Shown: one piece after another, positions 1-7,964 of the stretch | Position numbering within the stretch: the first letter of the stretch is position 1 | Layout: every line of letters starts with the position of its first letter | From: an uncultured Clostridia bacterium | GTDB taxonomy: Bacteria > Bacillota_A > Clostridia > TANB77 > CAG-508 | Reading direction: 5' to 3' | DNA length: 29,520 bases | Assembly (NCBI GenBank): GCA_948852375.1 | Contig: CAQOYX010000001.1 | Span: forward strand, 1-29,520 | The notes under the pieces: generated by a model | Told to the model about the DNA's origin: nothing | Databases searched by the model: none | What the model saw: the letters and a program-made list of their open reading frames with translations, nothing else | Program-made: the position numbers and the translations under genes

Positions 1-1
1 A

Positions 2-673
2 TTAATAGACATAAAAGAAGAACAAAAATGCTTATATGAAGTTTTAATAAAAAGTAAATTTGTTGAGATGTTTGGTGAATTATCAAATAGTAAATATCCA
101 ACTGTAAAATTGAGTTCTATTGCAGATGTTGGCTCTAGTCATAGAGTATTTACAACTGAATTTGTAGAAAATGGAATCCCTTTTTATAGAGGAACAGAAA
201 TAGGTTTGTTAGCAAATCAAGAAAAACCAAAAGATTGTTATTATATTTCTGAGGAACATTATTTTAAAATTTGTGATGATAGTACAAGACCTAAAATTGG
301 AGATTTATTAATACCTTCAATATGCAACAAAGGACAGGTTTGGATGGTAGATACAACTGAACCATTTTATTATAAAGATGGAAGGGTTTTATCAATATCT
401 CCAAAAGAAGGAAAAATTAACCATAAGTATTTTCATCAATTTATGAAGTATAAAACTGTAAAAGAATATTCGAAATTAGGATCAGGATCAACATTTGCTG
501 AATTTAAAATATTTATACTTAAAGATTTTGATGTTATTTTACCACCAATAGAGCTACAAAACCAATTTGCAGATATAGTAAAACAAATCGATAAACAGAA
601 ATTTGAAGTACAAAAGAACTTAGAAGCAATGAAAAATTTACAAGAAAATTTAATGAATAAATATTTTAACTAG
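2..673 (+). CDS. hsdS: Type I restriction enzyme specificity subunit HsdS, C-terminal part (5'-partial)
   Basis: The reading frame is open from the first bases of the window, so the gene starts upstream. The ATG at 68 is internal, in the typical HsdS linker that reads KSKFVEMFGE. What is visible is one target recognition domain (from about KYPTVKLSSIADVG to LKDFDVILPP) followed by the conserved helical spacer (ELQNQFADIVKQIDKQK and the closing coiled coil). HsdS sets the DNA target of the HsdM methylase and HsdR nuclease in the type I complex. An intact half ending in a normal stop suggests a working specificity subunit. hsdR directly downstream is broken, so this may now be a methylation-only system. 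hsdM is presumably upstream and not seen. Confidence 0.9.
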   Translation, partial: LIDIKEEQKCLYEVLIKSKFVEMFGELSNSKYPTVKLSSIADVGSSHRVFTTEFVENGIPFYRGTEIGLLANQEKPKDCYYISEEHYFKICDDSTRPKIGDLLIPSICNKGQVWMVDTTEPFYYKDGRVLSISPKEGKINHKYFHQFMKYKTVKEYSKLGSGSTFAEFKIFILKDFDVILPPIELQNQFADIVKQIDKQKFEVQKNLEAMKNLQENLMNKYFN

Positions 674-675
674 AG

Positions 676-2354
676 AAGAAATATGTCAATTTTGAAATAA
701 AAGATTTATCAGAATTTGAAACAAGGAAAAAATTTATTGATTTAGATTTACAAATAGCAGGTTGGAAATTTAAAGAAAATATTATAGAAGAATTAGAAGT
801 ACAAGGTATGAAAAATGCTGAAGGTATAGGATATCTAGATTATGTTTTGTTTGGGAAAAATGGATTACCTTTGGCATAGTCGAGGCTAAAAGAAGTAGTA
901 AAAATGCCCATGAGGAAAAACAACAAGCAAGTTTATATGCAGATTGTTTAGAAGAGAAATATGGACAAAGACCAGTTATTTATTATACCAATGGAATAGA
1001 AATTTATTTTTGGGATAATTTAGATTATCCAGAAAGAAAAGTACAAGGATTCCATACTCAAGATGAATTTCAGAGATTAATTAATAGAAGAAAATCAAAA
1101 CAAACCTTAGAGCATATTTTTATAGATACAAATATTACTGATAGACCATATCAAAATGGAAGCAATAAAAAAAGTTTGCGAATCTTTTGAAAATAAGCAT
1201 AGAAAAGCATTAATAGTTATGTCTACAGGAACAGCTAAAACAAGAACGGCTATATCTTTACTAGATGTAGTATTAGGTAAAGGTTGGGTACAAAATATCT
1301 TATTTTTAGCAGATAGAACAGAACTTGTTAAACAAGCAAAAAAGAATTTTGTGAAATTACTTCCAGATGTTTCTTGTTGTAATTTACTGGATTCAAAAGA
1401 TAGCCCAGAAGATTCAAGGATTATATTTTCTACTTATCAAGCAATGATAAATGCAATTGATAGTATGAAAAATAAATATAGAAAAGAACTAATACAAGAA
1501 TTTTTAGATGCAATTAATGAGTTGAATGAGGAAAGTTTTATCGTAAAGCTAAAAAGAAGTATGTTGATAAATATAGTAATATTGATAATTGGATTAGTAT
1601 TTCAAGTATAGACAAAATGGAAATTAAAGAAAATTTAACACCAATATTTATTGTAACAGATTTAGATTGGTCAGCTAAAAAATTTGCTAATTTAGTATAT
1701 TCTTTACAAGTAAGAAAAATTAAGAAAAATAATAGCAATATTCAAATAAACAGTATTATTTCATTAATAGAAGAACTTATACAAATGACATCAAATAATG
1801 AATATTGGGAAAGGGCTACATTTTTTGATATAGAAAAGGTAAGAATAGAACTAAGAAATTTGATTAAATTTATTGAAAATCCACCAAGAAAAATATGAAA
1901 TATAGACATAGAAGATTCAATAATAGTAGATGAACAGCAAAAAAATATAAATAGAGATAACTTGGAAGATTATAGGAAAAAAGTCAAAAAATTTTTGGAC
2001 GGAAATATGGATAACATCATTATCTATAAAATAAAGCATAATCAAATTTTAACAGAAATGGAAAAGCCAGATTTACAAAGAATTATGTTTAAAGAGTTAG
2101 GAAATAATAAAAATTTTGTTGAAACATTTCTAGATTCAAATGTGGTACAAGTTGTTAGAAATTTAGTAGGATTAGATAGACAAACAGCTAATAAAATATT
2201 TTCTAAATACATAAATGATAATAGATTAAATAGTAAAGAATGTTTTTATCAAAATGTAAATATATTAAAAAAGTTAAAGAAAGAGAGTAAAAATAAGGTG
2301 GAATTTGAAAAAAATTTTGAAGAATATAAGAAAGCAGGATTCAATTCGTTATAA
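676..2354 (+). pseudogene. hsdR: Decayed type I restriction endonuclease subunit HsdR
   Basis: Pieces of HsdR follow hsdS directly. The N-terminal nuclease domain is readable, with GYLDYVLF then EAKRSS, the PD-(D/E)xK signature. One base is missing at about 876 (GCATAGTC for GCAATAGTC) and one A is extra at about 1153-1156. A helicase start follows with MSTGTAKTRTA (Walker A, with Ala where Gly is usual), but the DEAD-box and helicase C region is deleted after about 1480. The C-terminal domain resumes in another frame near 1617, meets an in-frame TGA at 1896-1898, and resumes with DYRKKVKKFL and VRNLVGLDRQTANKIF before ending early. No clear start codon remains. These lesions are ordinary decay and differ from the CGG sites elsewhere in the window. 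No full-length translocase can be made. Confidence 0.88.
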
Positions 2355-2370
2355 TTCCTGCTTTTGATTT
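2331..2370 (+). terminator. Hairpin terminator at the hsdR end
   Basis: AAAGCAGGA (2331-2339) pairs with TCCTGCTTT (2356-2364) around an 18-base loop and runs into TTTTG. It overlaps the stop codon of the hsdR remnant and would end the hsd transcript. Confidence 0.55.
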
Positions 2371-2571
2371 AGTTAAAAATAAAAATATGAATTCATATTT
2401 ATTTGATTAAAATATATCATTAAACTATAATAAAATTGATAGTTTTACTTATTTATTATTTCTCACATTCCCTTTTTATTTTCTTCATCTGCAACAATAA
2501 TATTATACATTAGATTTTCTTTTGTAAGAATTTATAGTCATATAACATTTAAAAAGCCTTTGTCATATCAT

Positions 2572-2613
2572 AAAAGAGTTGCAAATGATTAACTCATTTG
2601 CAACTCTTTTTTC
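2572..2613. terminator. Strong bidirectional terminator
   Basis: A perfect 17-bp stem (2572-2588 with 2594-2610, core AGAGTTGCAAATGA) has a TTAAC loop and a T-run on the plus side and A-run/T-run on the minus side. It can end the minus-strand secreted-protein transcript (gene at 2734) and readthrough from hsd. Apart from this and the 2331 hairpin I see no gene in 2371-2733. Confidence 0.85.
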
Positions 2614-2733
2614 AGTACTTTCTACTGACTGTAGTAAAGGTAGATAAATTCAATTTAATTTCAAGTATCAAAGCCTAATATCGCTCTATTGCTAACCGCT
2701 ATTCATAACTCAACATTATTTAGTGCATAATGT

Positions 2734-3132
2734 TTAATATAGCCAAGCACCAACCCAACCTCCAGCATCTCCAGAAATTACTTTGAAAACAACTTTACAT
2801 TTTCCAGATGCGTAACAAGGCGTTATTTTGCCAGGTAATTCATCATTACTGCCAAAAAACACATTACTTTGCAATAAACTTCCTGATGGACTGTATATAC
2901 TCACCAAGAAAGATACATCTGATGAAAAATCCCAGCTTTTGAGGGTTGCATTCCTTATTGTCCGGTTAATGTCAATATAGAATGTTACCTCGTCTTTTCC
3001 AGGATCTAAATAGGCACAATTCCAAAATGGATCAGCTGCCTCTGCTGTCATAGCTGTTGTTGCAAATGATGCTACCAAGATAACTAATGCCATCGTGACA
3101 CAGATTGTTGCTTTTTTAAGTCTTTTAATCAT
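2734..3132 (-). CDS. Small secreted protein, unknown function
   Basis: 132 aa when started at the ATG at 3132, which has a good ribosome site (GAAAGGAG, 8 bases upstream). An upstream in-frame ATG at 3174 lacks one. The N-terminus is a classic signal peptide: basic MIKRLKK, a hydrophobic run, and a likely cut after AEA-AD. The mature part of about 100 residues is predicted mostly beta, with three cysteines (WNCAYL, TPCYAS, GKCKV), and ends GGWVGAWLY. I do not recognise the family; a bacteriocin-like, adhesin-like or enzyme-inhibitor role is only a guess. Base composition is more GC-rich than the neighbours. It contains one in-frame CGG read as Arg (2962-2964), a codon that resident genes here do not use for Arg. 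Both points suggest recent transfer. If CGG forces a +1 shift in this host, the product would stop after about 58 residues. Confidence 0.7.
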   Translation of the reverse strand: MIKRLKKATICVTMALVILVASFATTAMTAEAADPFWNCAYLDPGKDEVTFYIDINRTIRNATLKSWDFSSDVSFLVSIYSPSGSLLQSNVFFGSNDELPGKITPCYASGKCKVVFKVISGDAGGWVGAWLY

Positions 3133-3205
3133 GTTGTTTCTCCTTTCATACAATCTACCCTTACTACTATGCAACTACAACACATGGTTGATAAGTTGTA
3201 TCAAT

Positions 3206-3234
3206 ATTTTACGATTTATTTTTATATTTGTCAA
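3206..3234 (-). promoter_or_regulatory. Near-consensus promoter of the secreted-protein gene
   Basis: On the minus strand, -35 TTGACA (3229-3234), a 17-base spacer and -10 TAAAAT (3206-3211). The predicted 5' UTR is about 65 bases. The -35 box lies just downstream of the tandem repeats at 3241-3278. Confidence 0.75.
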
Positions 3235-3240
3235 CCAATA

Positions 3241-3278
3241 TTTCAAATATTTTACATTTTTTCAAATATTTTACATTT
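3241..3278 (-). repeat. Two tandem 19-bp direct repeats upstream of a promoter
   Basis: The unit TTTCAAATATTTTACATTT (plus-strand reading) occurs twice with no gap at 3241-3259 and 3260-3278. A weaker copy (TCAATATTTTAC) overlaps the -10 region at 3201-3212. The position immediately upstream of the -35 box fits direct-repeat sites for an activator such as a response regulator. The regulator is not identified. Confidence 0.6.
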
Positions 3279-3289
3279 TTAAATAAATT

Positions 3290-3309
3290 GAGAGACCACA
3301 AAGCCTCTC
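3290..3309 (-). terminator. Weak hairpin after the 3332 gene
   Basis: GAGAG pairs with CTCTC, extended by one G-T pair, and is followed on the minus strand by AATTTATTT. A short stem and interrupted T tract make this a marginal terminator. Confidence 0.35.
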
Positions 3310-3331
3310 TTCTTAATAAGCAATCTATTAT

Positions 3332-3949
3332 CTATGGTTTCTTAATATCATTATCTGTTACTGTATCAAATTCATAAATAAATTCTGTTACTCCAAAATC
3401 TCCATTTATTTGCCTATAAACTAATCCTGTCGTTTTATCTACCCATAACATAAGATTATCTCTTTGAATCAAGTAACATTTTTTACCATTATAATAATCA
3501 GTTGATGTTATTTTTGACATTATCGCATCTTTAAGATTATCCATAATATTATCTCCAAAGTATGAAGACATGCTTCTGATTATTCCTTTTGAATACGATT
3601 GAGATTCTGTTGAAGTTTTTATATTTTGCCCTTCTTCAACAATATAGAGTTCATCATTTCCATTTTTATATGATATATATTTAACTATATCATCAAACGA
3701 TTTTCCCGAAAATTTCATTTTGGTTAAAAAATTTCCATCTTTATTATATGATTTTTCTGTATATCCATTACCATTTTGCGTTAATGATGAAGTTACAATA
3801 TAATTAGTTTTATTTACATTTTCTTTAGACACATTGGTTAATTTCTTAATTATTATAAACTTTCTTGCAATAAAAATTAAAAATATTACTAATATTATTA
3901 AAAATCCTATAATAACTTTTTTCCATAAGTTTTTCTCATTTTTTTCCAT
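3332..3949 (-). CDS. Membrane-anchored extracytoplasmic protein, unknown function
   Basis: 205 aa, ATG at 3949 preceded by a GGGGGAA ribosome site. The N-terminus has a short basic cytosolic stretch, then one membrane segment at about residues 11-30 (VIIGFLIILVIFLIFIA) without a cleavage motif. The rest is a hydrophilic outer domain with YIVTSSLTQNG and LWVDKTTGLVYRQING. The pattern of a short beta-rich domain reporting a residue conversion (DKTTGL) resembles LolA/LppX-like anchored domains, but this is only a shape resemblance. It has its own promoter and stands alone between the secreted-protein gene and the IS remnant. Confidence 0.7.
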   Translation of the reverse strand: MEKNEKNLWKKVIIGFLIILVIFLIFIARKFIIIKKLTNVSKENVNKTNYIVTSSLTQNGNGYTEKSYNKDGNFLTKMKFSGKSFDDIVKYISYKNGNDELYIVEEGQNIKTSTESQSYSKGIIRSMSSYFGDNIMDNLKDAIMSKITSTDYYNGKKCYLIQRDNLMLWVDKTTGLVYRQINGDFGVTEFIYEFDTVTDNDIKKP

Positions 3950-3996
3950 AAATATTCCCCCTTATTTCTCTTTAGTCAATTTAATAGCTTAATATT

Positions 3997-4025
3997 ATTA
4001 TAATATATTTTTATCTTTTTAACAA
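3997..4025 (-). promoter_or_regulatory. Promoter of the 3332 membrane protein gene
   Basis: On the minus strand, -35 TTGTTA (4020-4025), a 17-base spacer and -10 TATAAT (3997-4002), about 48 bases upstream of the ATG. Confidence 0.6.
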
Positions 4026-4181
4026 GCATATTCTGTAAAAACTTTCCATTTTTTGTAATTTTATGTATTGTTTTTTCTATATTGTTACTATTTTTGTCAA
4101 ATTAGAAGTATAATCATATATTGAATTATTTTTTAGTTTTTTTGACAAGATATTCGAACAAAAGTGAACTTCTTTCACACT

Positions 4182-4208
4182 GGCACTAATTTATGTTAGT
4201 GCCTTTTA
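4182..4208. terminator. Hairpin before the IS91-like remnant
   Basis: GGCACTAA (4182-4189), loop TTTATG, TTAGTGCC (4196-4203), then TTTTATT. A smaller hairpin (GTGAA/TTCAC) lies just upstream at about 4163-4177. It may be a plain terminator or part of the transposon end, since IS91-type elements end in small hairpins rather than inverted repeats. Confidence 0.5.
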
Positions 4209-4238
4209 TTTTTATTCTTTATATTATATAATTTCATC

Positions 4239-5232
4239 ATGGAATTTGTAGAATATTTAAATGATAAAGTAAAACATACTTATACTCCCGATAAAACTAA
4301 ATCAAAATTTAAAATTAAAGACATTTTTAATGACCAGCGGTACTAAATATACTTTGGATAGAGCCGATACTATTTTTGCTAAGTCTATCAATTGTACTCA
4401 TAGACATATTACTTTTACTATTCATCAAGCTTTATGGGTTCTTTTTCAACAAGATAGAGCTTTGCTAAATCTTCTTTTTGATGTTGTTTCTTCTACTATT
4501 CTTTCTTGGTTTTATGAACAAAATCACAAAGAAAATTTTACCCCTCGGCTTTATCTCTACTTTACACACCTTTGGTCGTGACCTTAAATGGAACCCTCAT
4601 ATTCATGTTCTCATTACTGAAGTTGCTAGTAGCAATTTTACCCCTTGGAAAAAATTTGAAGTTTTTCCTTATGCTATGCTTCGTAATCGTTTTCAAACTG
4701 CTCTTCTTTCTATGCTCGAAAAGCATTTTGGAAAAGAAACATTTAAAACACTTAACAATCATATTTACAATACTTCTAAAAATGGTTTCTATGTTCATGC
4801 TCCTAAAGTTAAACATCGTGATATTAAATCTACCGTTAAGTATGTTATTCGCTATTCTGGTAAACTCGCTATGGCTCAATCTCGCATTCTTGACTATGAC
4901 GGTGAATATGTTACTTTTTGGTATGATAGACATGAAGATAATCAACATATTACTGAAAAATTCATGCTTATTAATTCATTAAACGACTCATCATTCACAT
5001 CTATGATAAATATTTCAATGTTGTTAGATACTATGGGCTTTATGCAAAAAAGCACAAACACTCTGATAAATTTAATTATATGCTTAAGCCTCATGTTGCT
5101 GAATTCAGAAAACAGCTCAAGAACTGGCGATGTCGTATTGAATTATATTTTAAACATGACCCTATTCTTTGTTCTTGTGGACACACCTTTCACTTTGACT
5201 ATCTTGTTCAAAAATCGTATAATACTTCCTAG
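4239..5232 (+). pseudogene. Decayed IS91-family transposase
   Basis: Rolling-circle (Y1/HUH-type) IS91 transposases carry the phrase HTFGRDLKWNPHIHVL, readable here at about 4565-4613. The N-terminus (ATG 4239, VEYLNDKVKHTYTPDK) is followed by an internal deletion near 4330 that removes the zinc-finger region and joins directly to SGTKYTLDRAD. At 4546 a CGG-type +1 site interrupts PGFIST. Near 4960 a lost base and a nonsense codon break FHAYEF; the frame then resumes as RLIIHIYDKYFNVVRYYGLY and runs to KHDPILCSCGHTFHFDYLVQ with a stop at 5230-5232. The deletion, nonsense and base loss show a dead copy. The CGG site is of the same kind as those in the housekeeping genes. Confidence 0.85.
4546..4549 (+). 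other. +1 shift site CGGC (IS91-like transposase)
   Basis: Codon CCT, extra C 4546, then GGC (Gly) of PGFIST. Homologues of the IS91 family read PGF here, so skipping the C restores the family sequence. Confidence 0.85.
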
Positions 5233-5246
5233 GAGGTGTGATTATT

Positions 5247-5462
5247 TTGAATATTAAAAGACCTAAATATACTGAATTTATTTGTCCTAATTGCAAATGT
5301 CATGAAAACATTCCTACTGATATTGTTTTGCAACTGGATATGATGGATCCTGGTGATCCTATATATCCGCCTATGTTTGATTGTGAAAAGTGTGGTACGC
5401 CAATGAAACCTGTTCATTTTATTGGATTTATTGGTATCGATTATACCTACGATAGTAACTAG
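5247..5462 (+). CDS. Small zinc-ribbon protein next to the IS91-like remnant
   Basis: About 71 aa from TTG 5247, which lies 10 bases after an AGGAGG that overlaps the transposase stop codon. GTG at 5238 is in frame but only one base after the ribosome site. Two CxxC pairs, FICPNC and FDCEKCG, form a likely zinc ribbon; the tail is FIGFIGIDYTYDSN. Overlap of the ribosome site with the transposase stop suggests the gene travels with the element and is translationally coupled to it. Function is not recognised: it could be a transposition accessory or regulator. It is intact although the transposase is dead. Confidence 0.55.
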   Translation: MNIKRPKYTEFICPNCKCHENIPTDIVLQLDMMDPGDPIYPPMFDCEKCGTPMKPVHFIGFIGIDYTYDSN

Positions 5463-5650
5463 TTTTACATATATTACCATTTTGTCTTTTGATTAAGGTT
5501 ATTTTTTGTGTATTTAATTTTTTCTTATTGTCTTGTCATTTCCTATACAATAAAAAAGTGTCTTTCTAGTAAATAATAAGGATAGTTCTCTAAAACCTTA
5601 ACATTTTACCCCACTAATCATTTTTGTTAATATGTTGCTATTTGTAAGGT

Positions 5651-5864
5651 TTATTTTTTTAACTTCAACATTTTATCTCCTTCATCTTCTCCGCCCATGC
5701 CCTGCATCTAGTATTATTACTTTATTTGTTACTGGTAGGCTTACTGTTTCCACTGTATTATTTATATAGGTTGAACTTAGAAAGTATGTGAAAATCGAAA
5801 TAAAGACTATTGTTAATATAAATATTATTCTTTTTTTTCTTAATAATATCATTATAATTTTCAT
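5651..5864 (-). pseudogene. Truncated N-acetylmuramoyl-L-alanine amidase (CwlD-like) remnant
   Basis: From ATG 5864, a basic start and membrane anchor (FILTIVFISIFTYFL) lead to NKVIILDAGHG, the first zinc-ligand motif of amidase_3 enzymes. A CGG +1 site at 5690-5693 interrupts HGGEDEG; skipping the C restores DAGHGGEDEG, but only eight more residues follow before a stop at 5651. The remaining catalytic residues are missing. The junction falls at GAAGGAGATAAAATG, which looks like the ribosome site and start of another gene, so a deletion probably fused two genes. In 5463-5650 I see no other gene. Confidence 0.75.
5690..5693 (-). other. +1 shift site CGGA (amidase remnant)
   Basis: On the minus strand, codon GGG, an extra C (plus-strand G 5693), then GGA. 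Skipping the C gives the family motif DAGHGGxD. Confidence 0.85.
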
Positions 5865-5980
5865 CTCCTTTTAATTAATTATTACATATATGAATATTGA
5901 TACACTATGTAATTTAGCTTTGCTACTTAAAACAACAATTCATTTGTACCTGCACTCTAAAATATAACTTTTTATTAAAC

Positions 5981-6024
5981 AAAAACACTCATAAAATATT
6001 TATTATATTTTATGAGTGTTTTTT
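5981..6024. terminator. Bidirectional terminator after the GGDEF gene
   Basis: An 18-bp stem (5981-5998 with 6006-6023, core ACACTCATAAAATA) with T-runs on both strands. It ends the minus-strand GGDEF transcript. Confidence 0.9.
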
Positions 6025-6035
6025 GGGTTTATTAC

Positions 6036-6963
6036 TTATTCTTTTCTTCTATCTATTGCATATGAACTTCCTACTGTTGTTTTTGCTATGTGTTTCACTT
6101 GCGCTCCTATTTCACCTATTTCTAATGTATTTTTGAATCTACCTTTTTCTACATCTACTACTCCTATTGATATTGCAGTTAATGGAAATTGCTCCATTAT
6201 TCCTCTTCTATTTGCTACTTCTACATATCCGCTTTTGGACATCTTCTTTTGTGAAGTAGTCTAGTACTTTTTCATCAAATTCTTTTATTACATTTTTGCA
6301 GATTTGTTCATAGTTTACTCCTGATACAATGGCTATAAAGTCATCTCCTCCTATGTGTCCTACGAAACTACTTTGTGCTTCACTTGCATGGATATTTTTT
6401 ACTATTGTTTTTGCTGTAAATTTTATTATTTCGTCTCCTTTTGCAAATCCATATAGATCATTGTAAGATTTGAAGTAGTCTAGGTCGAAGTATAGTATGG
6501 CAAATTCTTCTTTCTTTAGTAATCGCTTTTTTATTTCTGTTTGGATTTGCACATTTCCTGGTAATCCTGTTAATGGACTTACTCTTCTATTGGTATACAT
6601 TAGTCTTACTATGTTTTTTATTGTGTAATATAGGTAATCTGTGTCTATTGGTTTTACTATGTAGTATTCTACACATAGTTGTAGAATTGAAACTCTATGT
6701 TCTTTATCTCTTTTTTCTCCTACTACTACTATTGGAGTTATGCTATTGTCGTCGTCTTGTCTTATTCTGTTACATAGTTCTATTATGTTTTTATCTATGC
6801 TGTCTTCGTTTATTATGATTAGTGCTGGTATGTTTTTTAGTGCTATTTCTATATCCACTGTTTTTACGCCTTTGAATGTATATTCTTTGTCATTTTTAAA
6901 GGCTTCTTTTAGGGTTTTTATAAGGTCTGTTTTGTCATCTATTATATAGATTTCTTGTAACAT
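6036..6963 (-). CDS. Receiver-like/GGDEF domain protein (putative diguanylate cyclase)
   Basis: 308 aa when the CGG site at 6228-6231 is read as a +1 shift to Gly (EDVQKGYVEVANRRG). ATG 6963 has a GGAG ribosome site. Residues 1-120 look like a CheY-type receiver: YIIDD at the start and VKP near residue 105, but the usual phosphoacceptor Asp is replaced in IIINEDS, so it may be a pseudo-receiver. Residues 125-300 form a GGDEF domain, with SPLTGLPG, FDLDYFKSYNDLYG and HIGGDDF. The signature is GGDDF rather than GGDEF, and the RxxD inhibitory site is absent. GGDEF enzymes join two GTP into c-di-GMP; activity here is uncertain because of the signature change. After the shift site the C-terminal strand FPLTAISIGVV is normal for the family. 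Confidence 0.85.
6228..6231 (-). other. +1 shift site CGGA (GGDEF protein)
   Basis: Codon AAG, an extra C (plus-strand G 6231), then GGA. The restored segment QKGYVEVANRRG matches the usual GGDEF-family position with KGY then NRRG. Unshifted, the frame stops seven codons later. Confidence 0.9.
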
Positions 6964-7036
6964 ATGTTTTTTCTCCTTTATTGTTTATGTTTATTCATTT
7001 GCGGTTCGCTTCCAGACATCAATATATTTATTTTCT

Positions 7037-7840
7037 TCAACTCGTGTGTCTGTTTCGGATGTTTTCTTTTTTTTCCTTTAGAAATTCGTTTATTTTTTCT
7101 ATTACATCAGATTTCATGCTTGGGAATGCTTTTTTTAGTCTGCTTGTTTGTTTTATTAATTTTCTTTTTATTTTAGTTTGTCTGTATTTTAATTCTTCTA
7201 TTGCTTGAAGTAGTGTTTCTTTGTTTATTTGTAAACTTTCTTTTCCTATTTGTTTTGTTTCTAATTCTTCTATTTTTTCTTTTATCGTACTTGTAATTTC
7301 TTTTAGTTTTTCTAAGTTTAGACTTATATTCTTTATTTTTATTATACTAATTATTAAGTCTACTATTATTATTACTGATAATGTTATTGTTAGAAATAGT
7401 AGATCATTTGTTTTTATTATATCTATTTTCTCTATTATGAATGGGTGAATGTATCTTATGAATGTTACTCCTAAAAGTCCCCAAGATAATGAGTTCATTA
7501 GACATACTCTTCCTTTAATGTTAAATTTGTTTTCTGAATAGTCCCAATATTTTGTATTAAATATTTTTTCTAATGCCCACCCTACAATATATTCCCATAT
7601 TGATAGTATAAAAAACGCTATTATGAACAATACTACTACGTTTTCTTTGAAACTCTGCAAAAATGCGAACATTATAATAGCACCAAATCCATATATTGGG
7701 CAGAATGGTCCATATAAAAAACCACTATTTACTGGCTTTTTTTGAATTATTGTTTTTAAAATGGATTCCATAACCCATCCAAAGAATGAGTATACTATAA
7801 AATACATTATGAACTTTGATATATATATGTAATTTTCCAT
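7037..7840 (-). CDS. CmpB-type putative ABC transporter permease (membrane protein)
   Basis: About 267 aa from ATG 7840, which follows AAAGGA by a 12-base spacer; an ATG at 7903 is in frame but poorly placed. The N-terminal half has several membrane helices and the family phrases SFFGWVMES, SGFLYGPFCPIYGFG, IWEYIVGWALEKIF and KYWDYSENKFNIKGRVCL, as in the ABC_trans_CmpB family (PF06541), whose transport role is presumed but not shown. The C-terminal third is a charged helical/coiled-coil tail (KEKIEELETK, EELKYRQTKIKRKL). It lies between the GGDEF and beta-repeat genes on the same strand. Confidence 0.8.
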   Translation of the reverse strand: MENYIYISKFIMYFIVYSFFGWVMESILKTIIQKKPVNSGFLYGPFCPIYGFGAIIMFAFLQSFKENVVVLFIIAFFILSIWEYIVGWALEKIFNTKYWDYSENKFNIKGRVCLMNSLSWGLLGVTFIRYIHPFIIEKIDIIKTNDLLFLTITLSVIIIVDLIISIIKIKNISLNLEKLKEITSTIKEKIEELETKQIGKESLQINKETLLQAIEELKYRQTKIKRKLIKQTSRLKKAFPSMKSDVIEKINEFLKEKKENIRNRHTS

Positions 7841-7933
7841 TCTTCGATATATTCCTTTCTTACTGTTAAACATTATTTTTATAATGTTGTATTTTATAAA
7901 CATTTTGATATAATTTTTTTGTTATAACCACAT

Positions 7934-7956
7934 AGGGTTGCATGGTATGCAACCCT
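7934..7956. repeat. Palindrome, copy 1 (GGTTGCAT-GGT-ATGCAACC)
   Basis: Perfect inverted repeat with a GGT centre, in the gap between two minus-strand genes. It has no T-run on either side, so it is not a normal terminator. The identical 19-base core recurs at 28685-28703. Both copies lie just after one gene's stop and about 100 bases before the next gene's start. Confidence 0.7.
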
Positions 7957-7964
7957 GTTTATAA

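Noticed and set aside
876..1156. hsdR frame breaks as further recoding sites
   Set aside because: They are loss or gain of A, not C before GG, and come with a large deletion and nonsense codon; ordinary decay.
1896..1898. TGA in the hsdR remnant read as Trp
   Set aside because: TGA ends intact genes here (for example the CmpB-like gene), and hsdR is decayed anyway.
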